The notes beneath the pieces are model-generated. The model was given only the letters and a program-made list of their open reading frames with translations, was not told the DNA's origin and did no database searches. Positions 37,408-46,352 of a DNA stretch of 64,000 bases are shown piece after piece. The DNA lies in assembly GCA_905181855.1 (NCBI GenBank), contig CAJIZE010000003.1:62001-126000 (forward strand). Reading direction: 5' to 3'. The number at the start of each line of letters is the position of its first letter. Within the stretch, counting starts at the first letter, position 1. The position numbers were made by a program, and so were the translations under genes. The DNA is from an uncultured Flavobacteriales bacterium (GTDB taxonomy: Bacteria > Bacteroidota > Bacteroidia > Flavobacteriales_G > Salibacteraceae).

Positions 37408-40400
37408 ATGTATAAAAAATTTGTAAAGAGTGTATTTTTATTGTGCTTAGTAAGCATGGTATCTGTCCTTTTGTCATCATATGAGAACGAAGGGAAACTT
37501 AAAATTAAGGGTGTTGTTAAAGACCCAGATGGTGAATTCATAGACGAAGAAATTACTGTAACGCTTAAAGAATTCGGAAAAGAAGTTTCTAAGACTTCAA
37601 CCAATGCTGTGGGTAAATTCAGTTTAGAGGTAGATTACCAAAAGACTCAAACGCTTCATTTTGATGCAAAAGGCTATGTATCAATGCACATTCAAATTGA
37701 TTCTAGAATCCCCTTACCTAAAAGCGATAAAAACTATACGATTTCTCCGTATTTGAACTTGTTAAGCGATACAGTAAAAAATATTAACCTTAGTGTTTTT
37801 AGAAAACCGTTTACCAGAATTGTTTATTTTCCAATTGATGACTTTTTTGATGTAGATGCATCCTCTCTTGATGAATTCATTGCTGAATCAAATGAGGATC
37901 CCAAAGTTTATATAAAAGCAAGCTTATCTGCTAATGATTCAATTCCTGTTAAAAAAGGGAAAGCGAATATTATTGTGGATGAAAAAGTTGTTGAGTCTGT
38001 TGAGATTGACTCAACTGGAGCTTTTGAATTTAAGCTGTTTTATGATAAAAAAGCCACGGTGGAATTAGAGGTTGATGGTTACTACCCTTCTTATATTGAG
38101 CTTGACACCAAGGCTCCCTCAAATTTTTCAGCTTCAGATTTTGAATTTAGTCCAGTGATTAAAATTATTTCAAAGTCTACCGAATACATCAATCCAAAAG
38201 CGTTTGATTTACCTGTTACTCAATTTAAATTTAATGAAGATTCTGCCAAGATAACATATAATACTGCGGCAATCGATACGTTTCAAACGGTTCTAGACGA
38301 ATCTAAAAAACTACCTATTGAAGTTTATGGAAATGTGGTTGATTCAGCAGGTTCACCATTAAAGGCCATTCAGGTTAGACTTAAAGATGGTGATGAAGAA
38401 TTGGCGTATATGGAAACAAAAAAGAACGGATCGTATATTCTAAAGGCTCCTTTTGACAAAGATATGTACTTAGAGTTTTCGAACGAGTTATACCATAAGA
38501 ACATAGTAGAATTAAACACGGAGCGCGAGAGCAAAGAATTTAAGAAAATTGAATTAGAGGCTCCTGAAATAACGATGTACTTATTGAATGATGCCTATGT
38601 TGATGAAAAGACTTTTGATGAACCAGTAGCCTATTTAGAATACCAAGATTCAACAAACAATTTTACGGCAGATCAAGACGTAATAGAAAAGTTTGAAAAA
38701 AGTTTAGATAAAGTAATCGAAACTAATACTCCTATTGTTGAACTGGCCAATGAAGAATATCCTGTTGAATATAAATATGTAGCGCTTAAAGGGATGGTTG
38801 AAGATGTTCAAGAAGGAAGAGAGTTGGATAGTGCTACTTTTAAAGTGTTTGTTGGTCCAGTTGAAGTTCACAGTGTAACTACCAATAAAAAAGGGCAATA
38901 TAATATTTCGTTGAATTACGAGAAAACATATCGAATTGAAGTTAAACGTAAAGGTTTCTTTAACATGCAATTTGAATTTGATACGCATATTCCGGAAGAA
39001 GATAGAACCAGAGTAGCAGAGCAAGAGTCAGACGTATCTATGTTTAGTAAGGAGTCTGGAATGAACCCATTTGCATTTAAAATGCTTTTTAATAAAGTTT
39101 ACCACGATACGCTGGTTACTAAAAGAATTGAATTTGCTAATGACCTGCAAGTGCAAGCTGCATTTGGTGATATTCTTAAACAAAGTGAAGAAGATATGCT
39201 TCCTAAAATTTTGGTTTTGAATTTGCAAGTTGAAGGATATTCAAAAAGAAAACATAAAGAATTGAACATATTTTTAAAGTTAGGCGAGGAAGTTGTTGAT
39301 ACCATGGAGGTGGATCGTGATGGTAAGTTTACTGCTGAAGTAGATTTTAATGAAAACTATTCATTCAGTTTTGAAGGTGAAGGTTTTTATACATCATTTG
39401 TTGAGTTAACTACTGTAGCGCCTGGTGAGGGGAAACTTGATACCGTTTCCACAGATCCTGTAAAGGTTTTTAGTAAGATTGATGACTACGATCCATTGAT
39501 TTTTCAAAACCCTGCTAGTAAACTTGATTACAACGCTAGTGCTAGTAGTATTTCGGTTGATAGTTCTGTTATTAATTATTTTTATGCTGAAATTGATAGA
39601 ACCGCTAAGTTAGCCGAGCTCTCCACAAAACGATTAAGTATTATTGGATATGCTAAAGATTTAACAGACAGACGACTTAAAGGTGTTATGGTTTATTTAG
39701 TGGAGGACGGAGAAAAAGTTGATTCTATAGAAACCAATAGAAGAGGTGTTTATGAATTCAAAGGTAAGTTTCAAAAAACAGCTTTACTGAAATTTGAAAG
39801 CAGCAGATACTACTCAACATTTGTTGATTTAAACACAACGATGCTGGTTGATTCAATAAAGGATATGAGTGCAAACATCAATGCCGTTACGTTAGTACCA
39901 AAGAGTGAACCTGATATTGATAACAAAGTGTTTAACATGCCAAATCAAAAAGTATACTACACAGTGCAAGACAACACTTTTGTTAATGATTCAATGGCAA
40001 ACGATAACTTTTTAAAAGTGCTATTTGAACCTAAAAGAGAAAAAGAAAGACGTTTAGCTGAGTTAAAGAAAGCAAACGCTGCGAAGAAGATCGTTACAAT
40101 TAAAGACAAATCAAAACAGCTAGGAACATTAACAGCAGGAAAAATGAAACCACCGAAAATGGTTCTAGCTAAAATCCCTGAAGAAGATGATTTTTCAGCT
40201 GCAATTTACGATGATGCTGCAACCAGAGAAGAAAAGCAAAAAGAAGCTAGTTTGGCTTCAACAGCTGCTGGTACTCAAGATTTCTTATTGTCAATGTTTG
40301 CTGTAGATACGTCAAAAGTGGTTATTGATATTCAAGATGTTCAGCTTAGTGCTGAAGAACTAGATGATTTTGAATTTGTTGAGCTTGAATTACCTGAACC

Positions 40401-40743
40401 TGACCTTCCGAATGAGCAGCTTGAGGAGCAGCAGCAAGAATTTATAAATTTCAACAACATATTGGCAGATTTATTTACTCGCAGAGGTTTGGTGGTGGAT
40501 AATGTGCCAATTGACAGCACCTTTAATGCAACCCGACCCTTAAGAGTTTATTATACTCCGACAGGTCAAGGTGTTTTTCAGAAATTTTCTCACAGAATAA
40601 TTACTGATGGCAAAAAAATAGAAATGACACATAAACTAAACTGGTTCTTCGTAGATTATTATTATATAGGGACTGAAGAAGTAACCGAAACAGAATATTT
40701 AAGTGTTTTGGGAAATTACAATATCAAATTAGAACAAAATTAA
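37408..40743 (+). CDS. Exported protein with six tandem two-module repeats (carboxypeptidase-regulatory-like)
   Basis: With the ATG at 37408 the product is 1111 residues and begins with a signal peptide (FVKSVFLLCLVSMVSVLLSS). Six beta-sandwich units like the carboxypeptidase regulatory domain begin near nt 37500, 37905, 38310, 38775, 39205 and 39630. Each has the pattern G-x-V-x-D ... V-x-S-x-x-T-(N/D)-x-x-G-x-(F/Y) ... GYY-x-x-x-(V/I)-x-(L/I)-(D/N)-T. Each is followed by a second conserved module, e.g. SKIDDYDPLIFQNPASKLDY or STEYINPKAFDLPVTQFKF, giving a period of 135-155 residues. The last 230 residues are non-repeated: an acidic and Gln-rich region, then VYYTPTGQGVFQKF. There is no T9SS sorting domain. 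Function unknown. The next gene starts 6 bases later, so the two are probably one operon. Confidence 0.8.
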   Translation: MYKKFVKSVFLLCLVSMVSVLLSSYENEGKLKIKGVVKDPDGEFIDEEITVTLKEFGKEVSKTSTNAVGKFSLEVDYQKTQTLHFDAKGYVSMHIQIDSRIPLPKSDKNYTISPYLNLLSDTVKNINLSVFRKPFTRIVYFPIDDFFDVDASSLDEFIAESNEDPKVYIKASLSANDSIPVKKGKANIIVDEKVVESVEIDSTGAFEFKLFYDKKATVELEVDGYYPSYIELDTKAPSNFSASDFEFSPVIKIISKSTEYINPKAFDLPVTQFKFNEDSAKITYNTAAIDTFQTVLDESKKLPIEVYGNVVDSAGSPLKAIQVRLKDGDEELAYMETKKNGSYILKAPFDKDMYLEFSNELYHKNIVELNTERESKEFKKIELEAPEITMYLLNDAYVDEKTFDEPVAYLEYQDSTNNFTADQDVIEKFEKSLDKVIETNTPIVELANEEYPVEYKYVALKGMVEDVQEGRELDSATFKVFVGPVEVHSVTTNKKGQYNISLNYEKTYRIEVKRKGFFNMQFEFDTHIPEEDRTRVAEQESDVSMFSKESGMNPFAFKMLFNKVYHDTLVTKRIEFANDLQVQAAFGDILKQSEEDMLPKILVLNLQVEGYSKRKHKELNIFLKLGEEVVDTMEVDRDGKFTAEVDFNENYSFSFEGEGFYTSFVELTTVAPGEGKLDTVSTDPVKVFSKIDDYDPLIFQNPASKLDYNASASSISVDSSVINYFYAEIDRTAKLAELSTKRLSIIGYAKDLTDRRLKGVMVYLVEDGEKVDSIETNRRGVYEFKGKFQKTALLKFESSRYYSTFVDLNTTMLVDSIKDMSANINAVTLVPKSEPDIDNKVFNMPNQKVYYTVQDNTFVNDSMANDNFLKVLFEPKREKERRLAELKKANAAKKIVTIKDKSKQLGTLTAGKMKPPKMVLAKIPEEDDFSAAIYDDAATREEKQKEASLASTAAGTQDFLLSMFAVDTSKVVIDIQDVQLSAEELDDFEFVELELPEPDLPNEQLEEQQQEFINFNNILADLFTRRGLVVDNVPIDSTFNATRPLRVYYTPTGQGVFQKFSHRIITDGKKIEMTHKLNWFFVDYYYIGTEEVTETEYLSVLGNYNIKLEQN

Positions 40744-40749
40744 TATCAC

Positions 40750-43368
40750 ATGATTAGAATATTAGTAATAAGTTTATTTCTACTTGTAAACACATTTTTA
40801 TCAGCACAGGTTGTAAGTTTTGTTAAGTACGGTGTTGAAAACGGATTGATACAATCTCAAGTTCAGGCTTTTGAGCAGGATGATTATGGTAGGCTTTGGG
40901 TGGGCACTATTTCAGGTATTTCAGTTTATGATGGAGTATACTTTAATAATCTTACAACGAAAGATAGCCTTGCTGAAAACTGGGTAACAGCAATGCTGAA
41001 AACAAAAAATGGTGACATGTGGATTGGTCATCGGGCTGGTTCAATTTCAAGATGGAGCAAAGAGACCAATGAAATTGAAAATGTTTCGATTGAACGATAT
41101 AATGAATTTCAAACTATAACCCAGTTTGTTGAAGATACTGCAAAAAATATTATAGTTTTTTCTACAAACGGTTCAGGGTTGTTTATTTATAACGTTGAGA
41201 CAAACGTAGTTGAAAAAGTATTATTCACTGAAAGTACCGAAGCCAAGTTTATCAGTACCCTTTATCTAGATAAATTCAATAATTTATGGGTCGGTACTGC
41301 AAATGATGGAGTATATGTGATTCAGGGCGATGACTTAAAAGGGCAAGATGTTCCTTCAATACATTTAAATGATATCAATGGTTTGTCTAGTAACAAAATA
41401 AAGGACATTGAGTTTTTTAATGAAGAGATTTGGATAGCAACTGCAGATCAAGGTTTAAGCAAATTAAATCAAGATCAAATTCCACTGTTAATGCAAAACA
41501 ATAATATTTCTGAAATAACATTTGATTTTACCAATGCAGATGGCCGTTTAACTAGTAATAAGCTTTCATCACTTCAATCCGATGGAAAGGGAAACTTATG
41601 GATAGGAACACATGATAAAGGTGCTCTAAGAGTTGTTTTAAAAGGGGGAAAACTATATTTTCAGTCGTATGGAACTCGACAAGGGTTAAGCTTTTACGAT
41701 ATCAACTGTATTTTTCTTGATCGTGAACACAGTGTTTGGTTAGGAACAAATGTTGGTGTCAATCAATATGTGTCTGATTACTTCTTGCTTTATGATAAAA
41801 GTATAGGTTTAAAAAGTAACATGATTCTTTCTGTTTGTCCAAACGGAAAAGGTAACATGGTATTGGGTACAAATCAAGGTGTTAGCATGCTTATTAATGG
41901 AACCAATACTGATAATGATGAATTGAAAGTTCAAGATTTAAAAATCCAAGGACTTGACGATAAAAGGGTAACTGATATATTTAAAGATTCAGAAGATAAC
42001 TTATGGTATTCTACAGCAGATGGGTTGCTTTTTAAACAGTCGGCTGATGGCGGATTTCAAAAAGTAAACATTGAGAATGTGCTTCAGGATTTTATTTTTT
42101 GCATTCAAGAGGATGATCAAGGCAATATATGGTTAGGAACTAGGTTAGGGGCAGCAAGACTGAATAAAAAAACTTATAACCTAGATTTTTATGGTGAAGA
42201 ACAAGGATTAGGAGGAACACAAGTATCGAAAATAGCCAAAGACACCCATGGTAACTTATGGTTTGCTTGTAGCGGTGGTTACCTTACAATGTATAATGGT
42301 GAATCGTTTAAAGTTTTTAGAGAAGAAGATGGTGTTAAGCCATTAATTCTATGTGTTACTGCGGATAAACTAGGAAATGTTTATTTCGGCGCTTATACAG
42401 GTGGTTTATACAAATACGATGGATCGGAATTCACTAATTATTCAGCAGCAAATACAACTTTAAGAACAGAGTCGCCATACGCGCTTGTTGCTGACGATAA
42501 AAATAACATTTGGATTGGTACATCATATGGTGTTGAAAAATTCGATCCTCGAACAGAACAATTCACGCATTATGGAAAAACGGAAGGATTTTTAGGTCTT
42601 GAAGTAAACTACAACTCAATTTGTACTGATGAAAATGATAACGTTTGGTTTGGGTGTATTCTAGGGGCGGTTAAATATAACCCTTCTGTTGATTTTGAGA
42701 ATGTAGTTAAGCCGATTGTAACCTTGCAAGATCTAGAAGTTGATCAACAACCTGCAGAATTTCCATTTGACAGTGAGTTTAAGCCTGAGCAAAACAACCT
42801 AACTTTTAAATATACGGGTGTTAGTCTAAATAACTCTAATAAAGTGCGTTACCAGTATATGTTAGTTGGAAAAGATACAGGATGGTCGAGACAGAGTGAG
42901 TTTAGACAAGTATATTATTCAAATCTAAACCCTGGGGATTATAATTTAATGATAAAGGCGATAAATGGTCATAAAACTGAAAGTAAGATTACGGAATATG
43001 TTTTTTCAATCACAACGCCTTTTTATCAAAGCTATACCTTCTATTTAATACAAGTAATAGTAATTGTGGTAATGTTGACAGCTGCAGTATTTTATGGTCG
43101 TAAAACGGGAGGGTCAAGAGTTTCAACAGTTTTGGCAACCATTGCTTTAATTATTGTTTTTGAGTACGGCATAAACTACGTTGAAGATAACATTGAAGGA
43201 TTCTTGGGCAACGTAGCCTTTATCAAAGTGGGTTTAAACGTTCTTCTAGGTTTAATGCTGTTCCCTATTGAAGTAATGATTAAGAAAATGATCATTAAAG
43301 ATGATGTTGAAGGGGATTCGAATGATGACTCTTCGGATACAGAAGAACTAGAAGGTACCCCTTCTTAA
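40750..43368 (+). CDS. Kinase-less sensor: Reg_prop beta-propeller, Y_Y_Y domain and three membrane helices
   Basis: 872 residues with a signal peptide ending FLSAQ. At least ten two-component-regulator propeller repeats (LWVGT, MWIGH, LWIGTHDKG, VWLGTNVG, IWLGTRLG, IWIGTSYG, VWFGC) cover residues 20-650, probably a double propeller. A Y_Y_Y domain follows (about 680-755), with LNNSNKVRYQYMLVGKDTGW and NPGDYNLMIKA. After it come three hydrophobic segments (about 760-855) and a short acidic cytoplasmic tail. Related proteins usually continue into a histidine kinase or a HTH; none is present here. It may act as a receptor for another protein, or as an envelope scaffold; the upstream repeat protein is the best candidate partner. 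Confidence 0.85.
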   Translation: MIRILVISLFLLVNTFLSAQVVSFVKYGVENGLIQSQVQAFEQDDYGRLWVGTISGISVYDGVYFNNLTTKDSLAENWVTAMLKTKNGDMWIGHRAGSISRWSKETNEIENVSIERYNEFQTITQFVEDTAKNIIVFSTNGSGLFIYNVETNVVEKVLFTESTEAKFISTLYLDKFNNLWVGTANDGVYVIQGDDLKGQDVPSIHLNDINGLSSNKIKDIEFFNEEIWIATADQGLSKLNQDQIPLLMQNNNISEITFDFTNADGRLTSNKLSSLQSDGKGNLWIGTHDKGALRVVLKGGKLYFQSYGTRQGLSFYDINCIFLDREHSVWLGTNVGVNQYVSDYFLLYDKSIGLKSNMILSVCPNGKGNMVLGTNQGVSMLINGTNTDNDELKVQDLKIQGLDDKRVTDIFKDSEDNLWYSTADGLLFKQSADGGFQKVNIENVLQDFIFCIQEDDQGNIWLGTRLGAARLNKKTYNLDFYGEEQGLGGTQVSKIAKDTHGNLWFACSGGYLTMYNGESFKVFREEDGVKPLILCVTADKLGNVYFGAYTGGLYKYDGSEFTNYSAANTTLRTESPYALVADDKNNIWIGTSYGVEKFDPRTEQFTHYGKTEGFLGLEVNYNSICTDENDNVWFGCILGAVKYNPSVDFENVVKPIVTLQDLEVDQQPAEFPFDSEFKPEQNNLTFKYTGVSLNNSNKVRYQYMLVGKDTGWSRQSEFRQVYYSNLNPGDYNLMIKAINGHKTESKITEYVFSITTPFYQSYTFYLIQVIVIVVMLTAAVFYGRKTGGSRVSTVLATIALIIVFEYGINYVEDNIEGFLGNVAFIKVGLNVLLGLMLFPIEVMIKKMIIKDDVEGDSNDDSSDTEELEGTPS

Positions 43369-43394
43369 TTCTAATTTGCCTACAATAGATTAAA

Positions 43395-44207
43395 ATGAGA
43401 AATAAAGTCTTTAAAATATTTGTTGGATGTATTGTATCTTGTTGTTATTTTTTGGTAGTAGGAAGTTCAAACGGTAGAGCGACAGCAGAAAACGAAGGAA
43501 ATACAGGGGCTCCAGGTGATGCTTCAAATACTTGCATAAATTGTCATAATGGAGGGCCAATTCAAGTTGAGATTGACCTTAAAATGCTTAATGCTGCCAA
43601 CGAAGAAGTTGTTAAATATATACCCGAAGAAGAGTATACGCTGAGGGTTGAAATTAGCGGTACATCAGGAAGTATTTCAGGTTATGGATTTCAACTTGTA
43701 TGTCTTTCTGATATAGATAATAGTGGAGTTGTAGGGTGGAACAACCCTGGATCAAATGTAAAACTTGCTGCAGCTAAAGGACGGAATTATGCAGAACACA
43801 ATGGTATTTCAAATACAAATGTTTTTGAAGTTGGCTGGAAAGCACCAGCGGTAGGAAAGGGAGACTTAACCTTTTATACCTGTGGTAACGGAGTAAATAA
43901 AAATGGCAAAACCTCTGGTGATGGTGCTGCAAAAACTACATTAAAGGTTACTGAAGGTGATTTGTCAGGTCTTAGTGATTATTACAATCATGCATTTAAA
44001 GTCTATCCTAATCCTTTTAACGACCAAATAATAATTGAAGGGCAACCAGAATCTATAAAAATAGTTAACCAGCAAGGTCAAATGGTTGATGTTAACTATA
44101 ATAGGGGTACCTCGATTGTAAATACTCAGAAATTTAAACCCGGCTTATATTTCTTGATATTAAAGATGGAGAATCAAACAAAAATACTAAAGCTTGTAAA
44201 GTTTTAA
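43395..44207 (+). CDS. Choice-of-anchor V domain T9SS cargo with a CxxCH motif
   Basis: 270 residues: signal peptide, then GAPGDASNTCINCHNGGP with a CxxCH motif (about 50), which could bind heme c or a metal. A Reelin-like choice-of-anchor V beta-sandwich follows (about 60-185), then a type A sorting domain (FKVYPNPFNDQIIIEG ... GLYFLILKMENQ) that directs it through T9SS to the surface. The combination is recurrent in Bacteroidota; heme attachment is not shown. It lies 26 bases after the sensor gene and converges with shared stop bases on the carboxylase gene. Confidence 0.85.
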   Translation: MRNKVFKIFVGCIVSCCYFLVVGSSNGRATAENEGNTGAPGDASNTCINCHNGGPIQVEIDLKMLNAANEEVVKYIPEEEYTLRVEISGTSGSISGYGFQLVCLSDIDNSGVVGWNNPGSNVKLAAAKGRNYAEHNGISNTNVFEVGWKAPAVGKGDLTFYTCGNGVNKNGKTSGDGAAKTTLKVTEGDLSGLSDYYNHAFKVYPNPFNDQIIIEGQPESIKIVNQQGQMVDVNYNRGTSIVNTQKFKPGLYFLILKMENQTKILKLVKF

Positions 44208-45844
44208 GTCTGGATCACACCCACATTGTAAGGTTTTTCTTGAGGCTTATTGTTTGCCATTTCAATTCCCATTGATATCCATGTTCTAGTGTCTCTTGGG
44301 TCAATAATGGCATCAACCCACAATCTCGAAGCAGCATAATAAGGAGACATTTGAGTATTGTATCTAGCAGTCATTGTATCCAATAGTTCTTTTTCTTTTT
44401 TCGGAGTAATTGTTTGACCTTTAGCCTTTAATGTGGCTACTTCAATTTGTAAAAGAACCTTAGCGGCTTGAGCACCGCCCATTACTGCAATTTGTGCTGA
44501 AGGCCAACAAGCAATAAGTGTAGGATCATATGCTTTTCCACACATGGCGTAATTACCGGCTCCAAATGAGTTTCCAATTATAATGGTAAACTTAGGCACA
44601 ACAGAATTACTCATGGCATTTACCATTTTAGCACCATCCTTGATTATCCCGCCATGCTCTGATCTTGAGCCAACCATAAACCCAGTTACATCTTGAAAAA
44701 ATACCAGAGGAATTTTCTTTTGATTACAATTCATAATAAATCTTGCGGCCTTATCAGCTGAGTCTGAGTATATAACTCCACCAAATTGCATTTCTCCTTT
44801 TTTGTTTTTCACCAAAATACGCTGATTGGCAACAATACCTACGCTCCATCCATCAATACGTGCCAACCCAGTTACAATCGATTTACCATAAAGTTCTTTG
44901 TATTCTTCAAAATCAGAATTATCTACTAGTCTGCTAATTAGATCTCTTACATCATAAGGTTTTTCTCTTGTTGCAGGTAAAATACCAAAAACTTCATCTA
45001 TACTGAAGTTTGGTTCATTTGACTTTTTACGGTTATAACCGGCTTTAGGGTTTCCTCCGATTTTGTCAATTATGTTTTTTATTCGGGTTAAGCAATCATT
45101 ATCATCAGCGCATTTGTAGTCAGTAACACCTGAAACCTCGCAATGTGTTGATGCTCCTCCAAGTGACTCATTATCAACATCTTCACCCACAGCGGCTTTT
45201 ACTAAATAGGAGCCTGCAAGAAAAATACTGCCAGTTTTATCTACAATCAACGCCTCATCTGACATAATAGGAAGGTAAGCTCCACCCGCGACACAACTGC
45301 CCATGATAGCAGCAATCTGGATGATTCCTTTTGATGACATAACAGCATTGTTTCTGAAAATCCTTCCAAAGTGTTCCTTGTCAGGGAAAACTTCATCCTG
45401 TAAAGGTAAGAAAACCCCTGCGCTGTCTACTAAGTAGACAATAGGTAGGTCGTTCTCAATAGAAATTTCTTGGGCTCTTAGGTTCTTTTTGGCCGTAATA
45501 GGAAACCAGGCACCCGCCTTTACTGTTGCATCATTTGCGACAACGATGCATTGCACTCCTTTAATGTATCCTATAACAATAACAACACCGCCTGAAGGAC
45601 AGCCACCATATTCCTCATACATTCCATTCCCAACAAAAGCACCTATTTCAATTTGTTTTTTATTCTTATCCAATAAGAAAGCAATACGTTCTCGAGCGGT
45701 TAATTTTCCTTTGCTTTTATGTTTGGCTATTTTTTTCTCACCTCCTCCAAGGTGAACTTTATCTAGTTCACGATTCAGTTTTGATACCAATAATTTATTG
45801 GTATCCTCATTTTTATTGAATTCTAAATCGGAAACATTGATCAT
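44204..45844 (-). CDS. Acyl-CoA carboxylase carboxyltransferase (beta) subunit, MCC-like
   Basis: 546 residues of the biotin-dependent carboxyltransferase family: GKLTARERI at the N-terminus, the oxyanion-hole sequence VAGGAYLPIMSDEAL (about 187) and the second half with GNSFGAGNYAMCGKAYDP (about 425). GSIFLAGSYLVKAAVGE followed by LGGASTHCEVSGVTDY is the pattern of 3-methylcrotonyl-CoA carboxylase beta (leucine breakdown), but propionyl- or geranyl-CoA specificity cannot be excluded. The biotin-carrying alpha subunit is not in the window. A TATATTTG box lies 16 bases upstream. Confidence 0.9.
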   Translation of the reverse strand: MINVSDLEFNKNEDTNKLLVSKLNRELDKVHLGGGEKKIAKHKSKGKLTARERIAFLLDKNKKQIEIGAFVGNGMYEEYGGCPSGGVVIVIGYIKGVQCIVVANDATVKAGAWFPITAKKNLRAQEISIENDLPIVYLVDSAGVFLPLQDEVFPDKEHFGRIFRNNAVMSSKGIIQIAAIMGSCVAGGAYLPIMSDEALIVDKTGSIFLAGSYLVKAAVGEDVDNESLGGASTHCEVSGVTDYKCADDNDCLTRIKNIIDKIGGNPKAGYNRKKSNEPNFSIDEVFGILPATREKPYDVRDLISRLVDNSDFEEYKELYGKSIVTGLARIDGWSVGIVANQRILVKNKKGEMQFGGVIYSDSADKAARFIMNCNQKKIPLVFFQDVTGFMVGSRSEHGGIIKDGAKMVNAMSNSVVPKFTIIIGNSFGAGNYAMCGKAYDPTLIACWPSAQIAVMGGAQAAKVLLQIEVATLKAKGQTITPKKEKELLDTMTARYNTQMSPYYAASRLWVDAIIDPRDTRTWISMGIEMANNKPQEKPYNVGVIQT

Positions 45845-45860
45845 ACAGCTAAGTTTGGCT

Positions 45861-45868
45861 CAAATATA
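45861..45868 (-). promoter_or_regulatory. Candidate promoter of the acyl-CoA carboxylase gene (-7 box)
   Basis: The minus-strand sequence TATATTTG fits the consensus, 16 bases before the ATG at 45844. No TTG at the right upstream distance. Confidence 0.5.
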
Positions 45869-46074
45869 AGCACCACTTTTAAATAATATATCATCATTAT
45901 TGAACTGGTTGAAAGAGGGTTTTATTTTTAATTCGATTGAGATTTCGAAAATTAATTTTACTTCTGACAGTAGACGAAAATCAACTTAGAAGTATTAAAA
46001 TAAATTATTGTTAATATTCAAAATTTCGATTTCCGAATGTTAAGTTATATATGGGAAATACTAAAATTTGAATA

Positions 46075-46185
46075 ATGAAGTTTAAGGAAAAAATATTACT
46101 TTACTGCACAATAGGGCTAATCATAACTAGCTTAGTGATTGCAGTTTACTTTGTTTACAGAAAGATCGGATGTTTGGATCCGTAA
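46075..46185 (+). CDS. Possible single-helix membrane microprotein (36 residues)
   Basis: ATG at 46075 to TAA at 46185. The product has a basic start (MKFKEK), one hydrophobic helix (ILLYCTIGLIITSLVIAVYF), then a basic and short polar end (VYRKIGCLDP), matching the positive-inside form of a small membrane protein. It lies alone in the 508-base spacer 45845-46352, where I see no other gene. No ribosome site or clear promoter, and no known family. It is kept because of its amphipathic layout. Confidence 0.35.
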   Translation: MKFKEKILLYCTIGLIITSLVIAVYFVYRKIGCLDP

Positions 46186-46352
46186 CAAACAATGCAAATG
46201 CTGATCAAAAAAGCTTATCAGTTAGTTCCATAAAGTAGTCCAGCGAATTGTTTGTTTAGGTTGTATGGTTTAAACTTTCTTTTTAGAGACCGTTAAACCA
46301 AATTTATTAATTCAACTTTTTATTGCGTTATTTGTTACAATTAAAAAACCGC

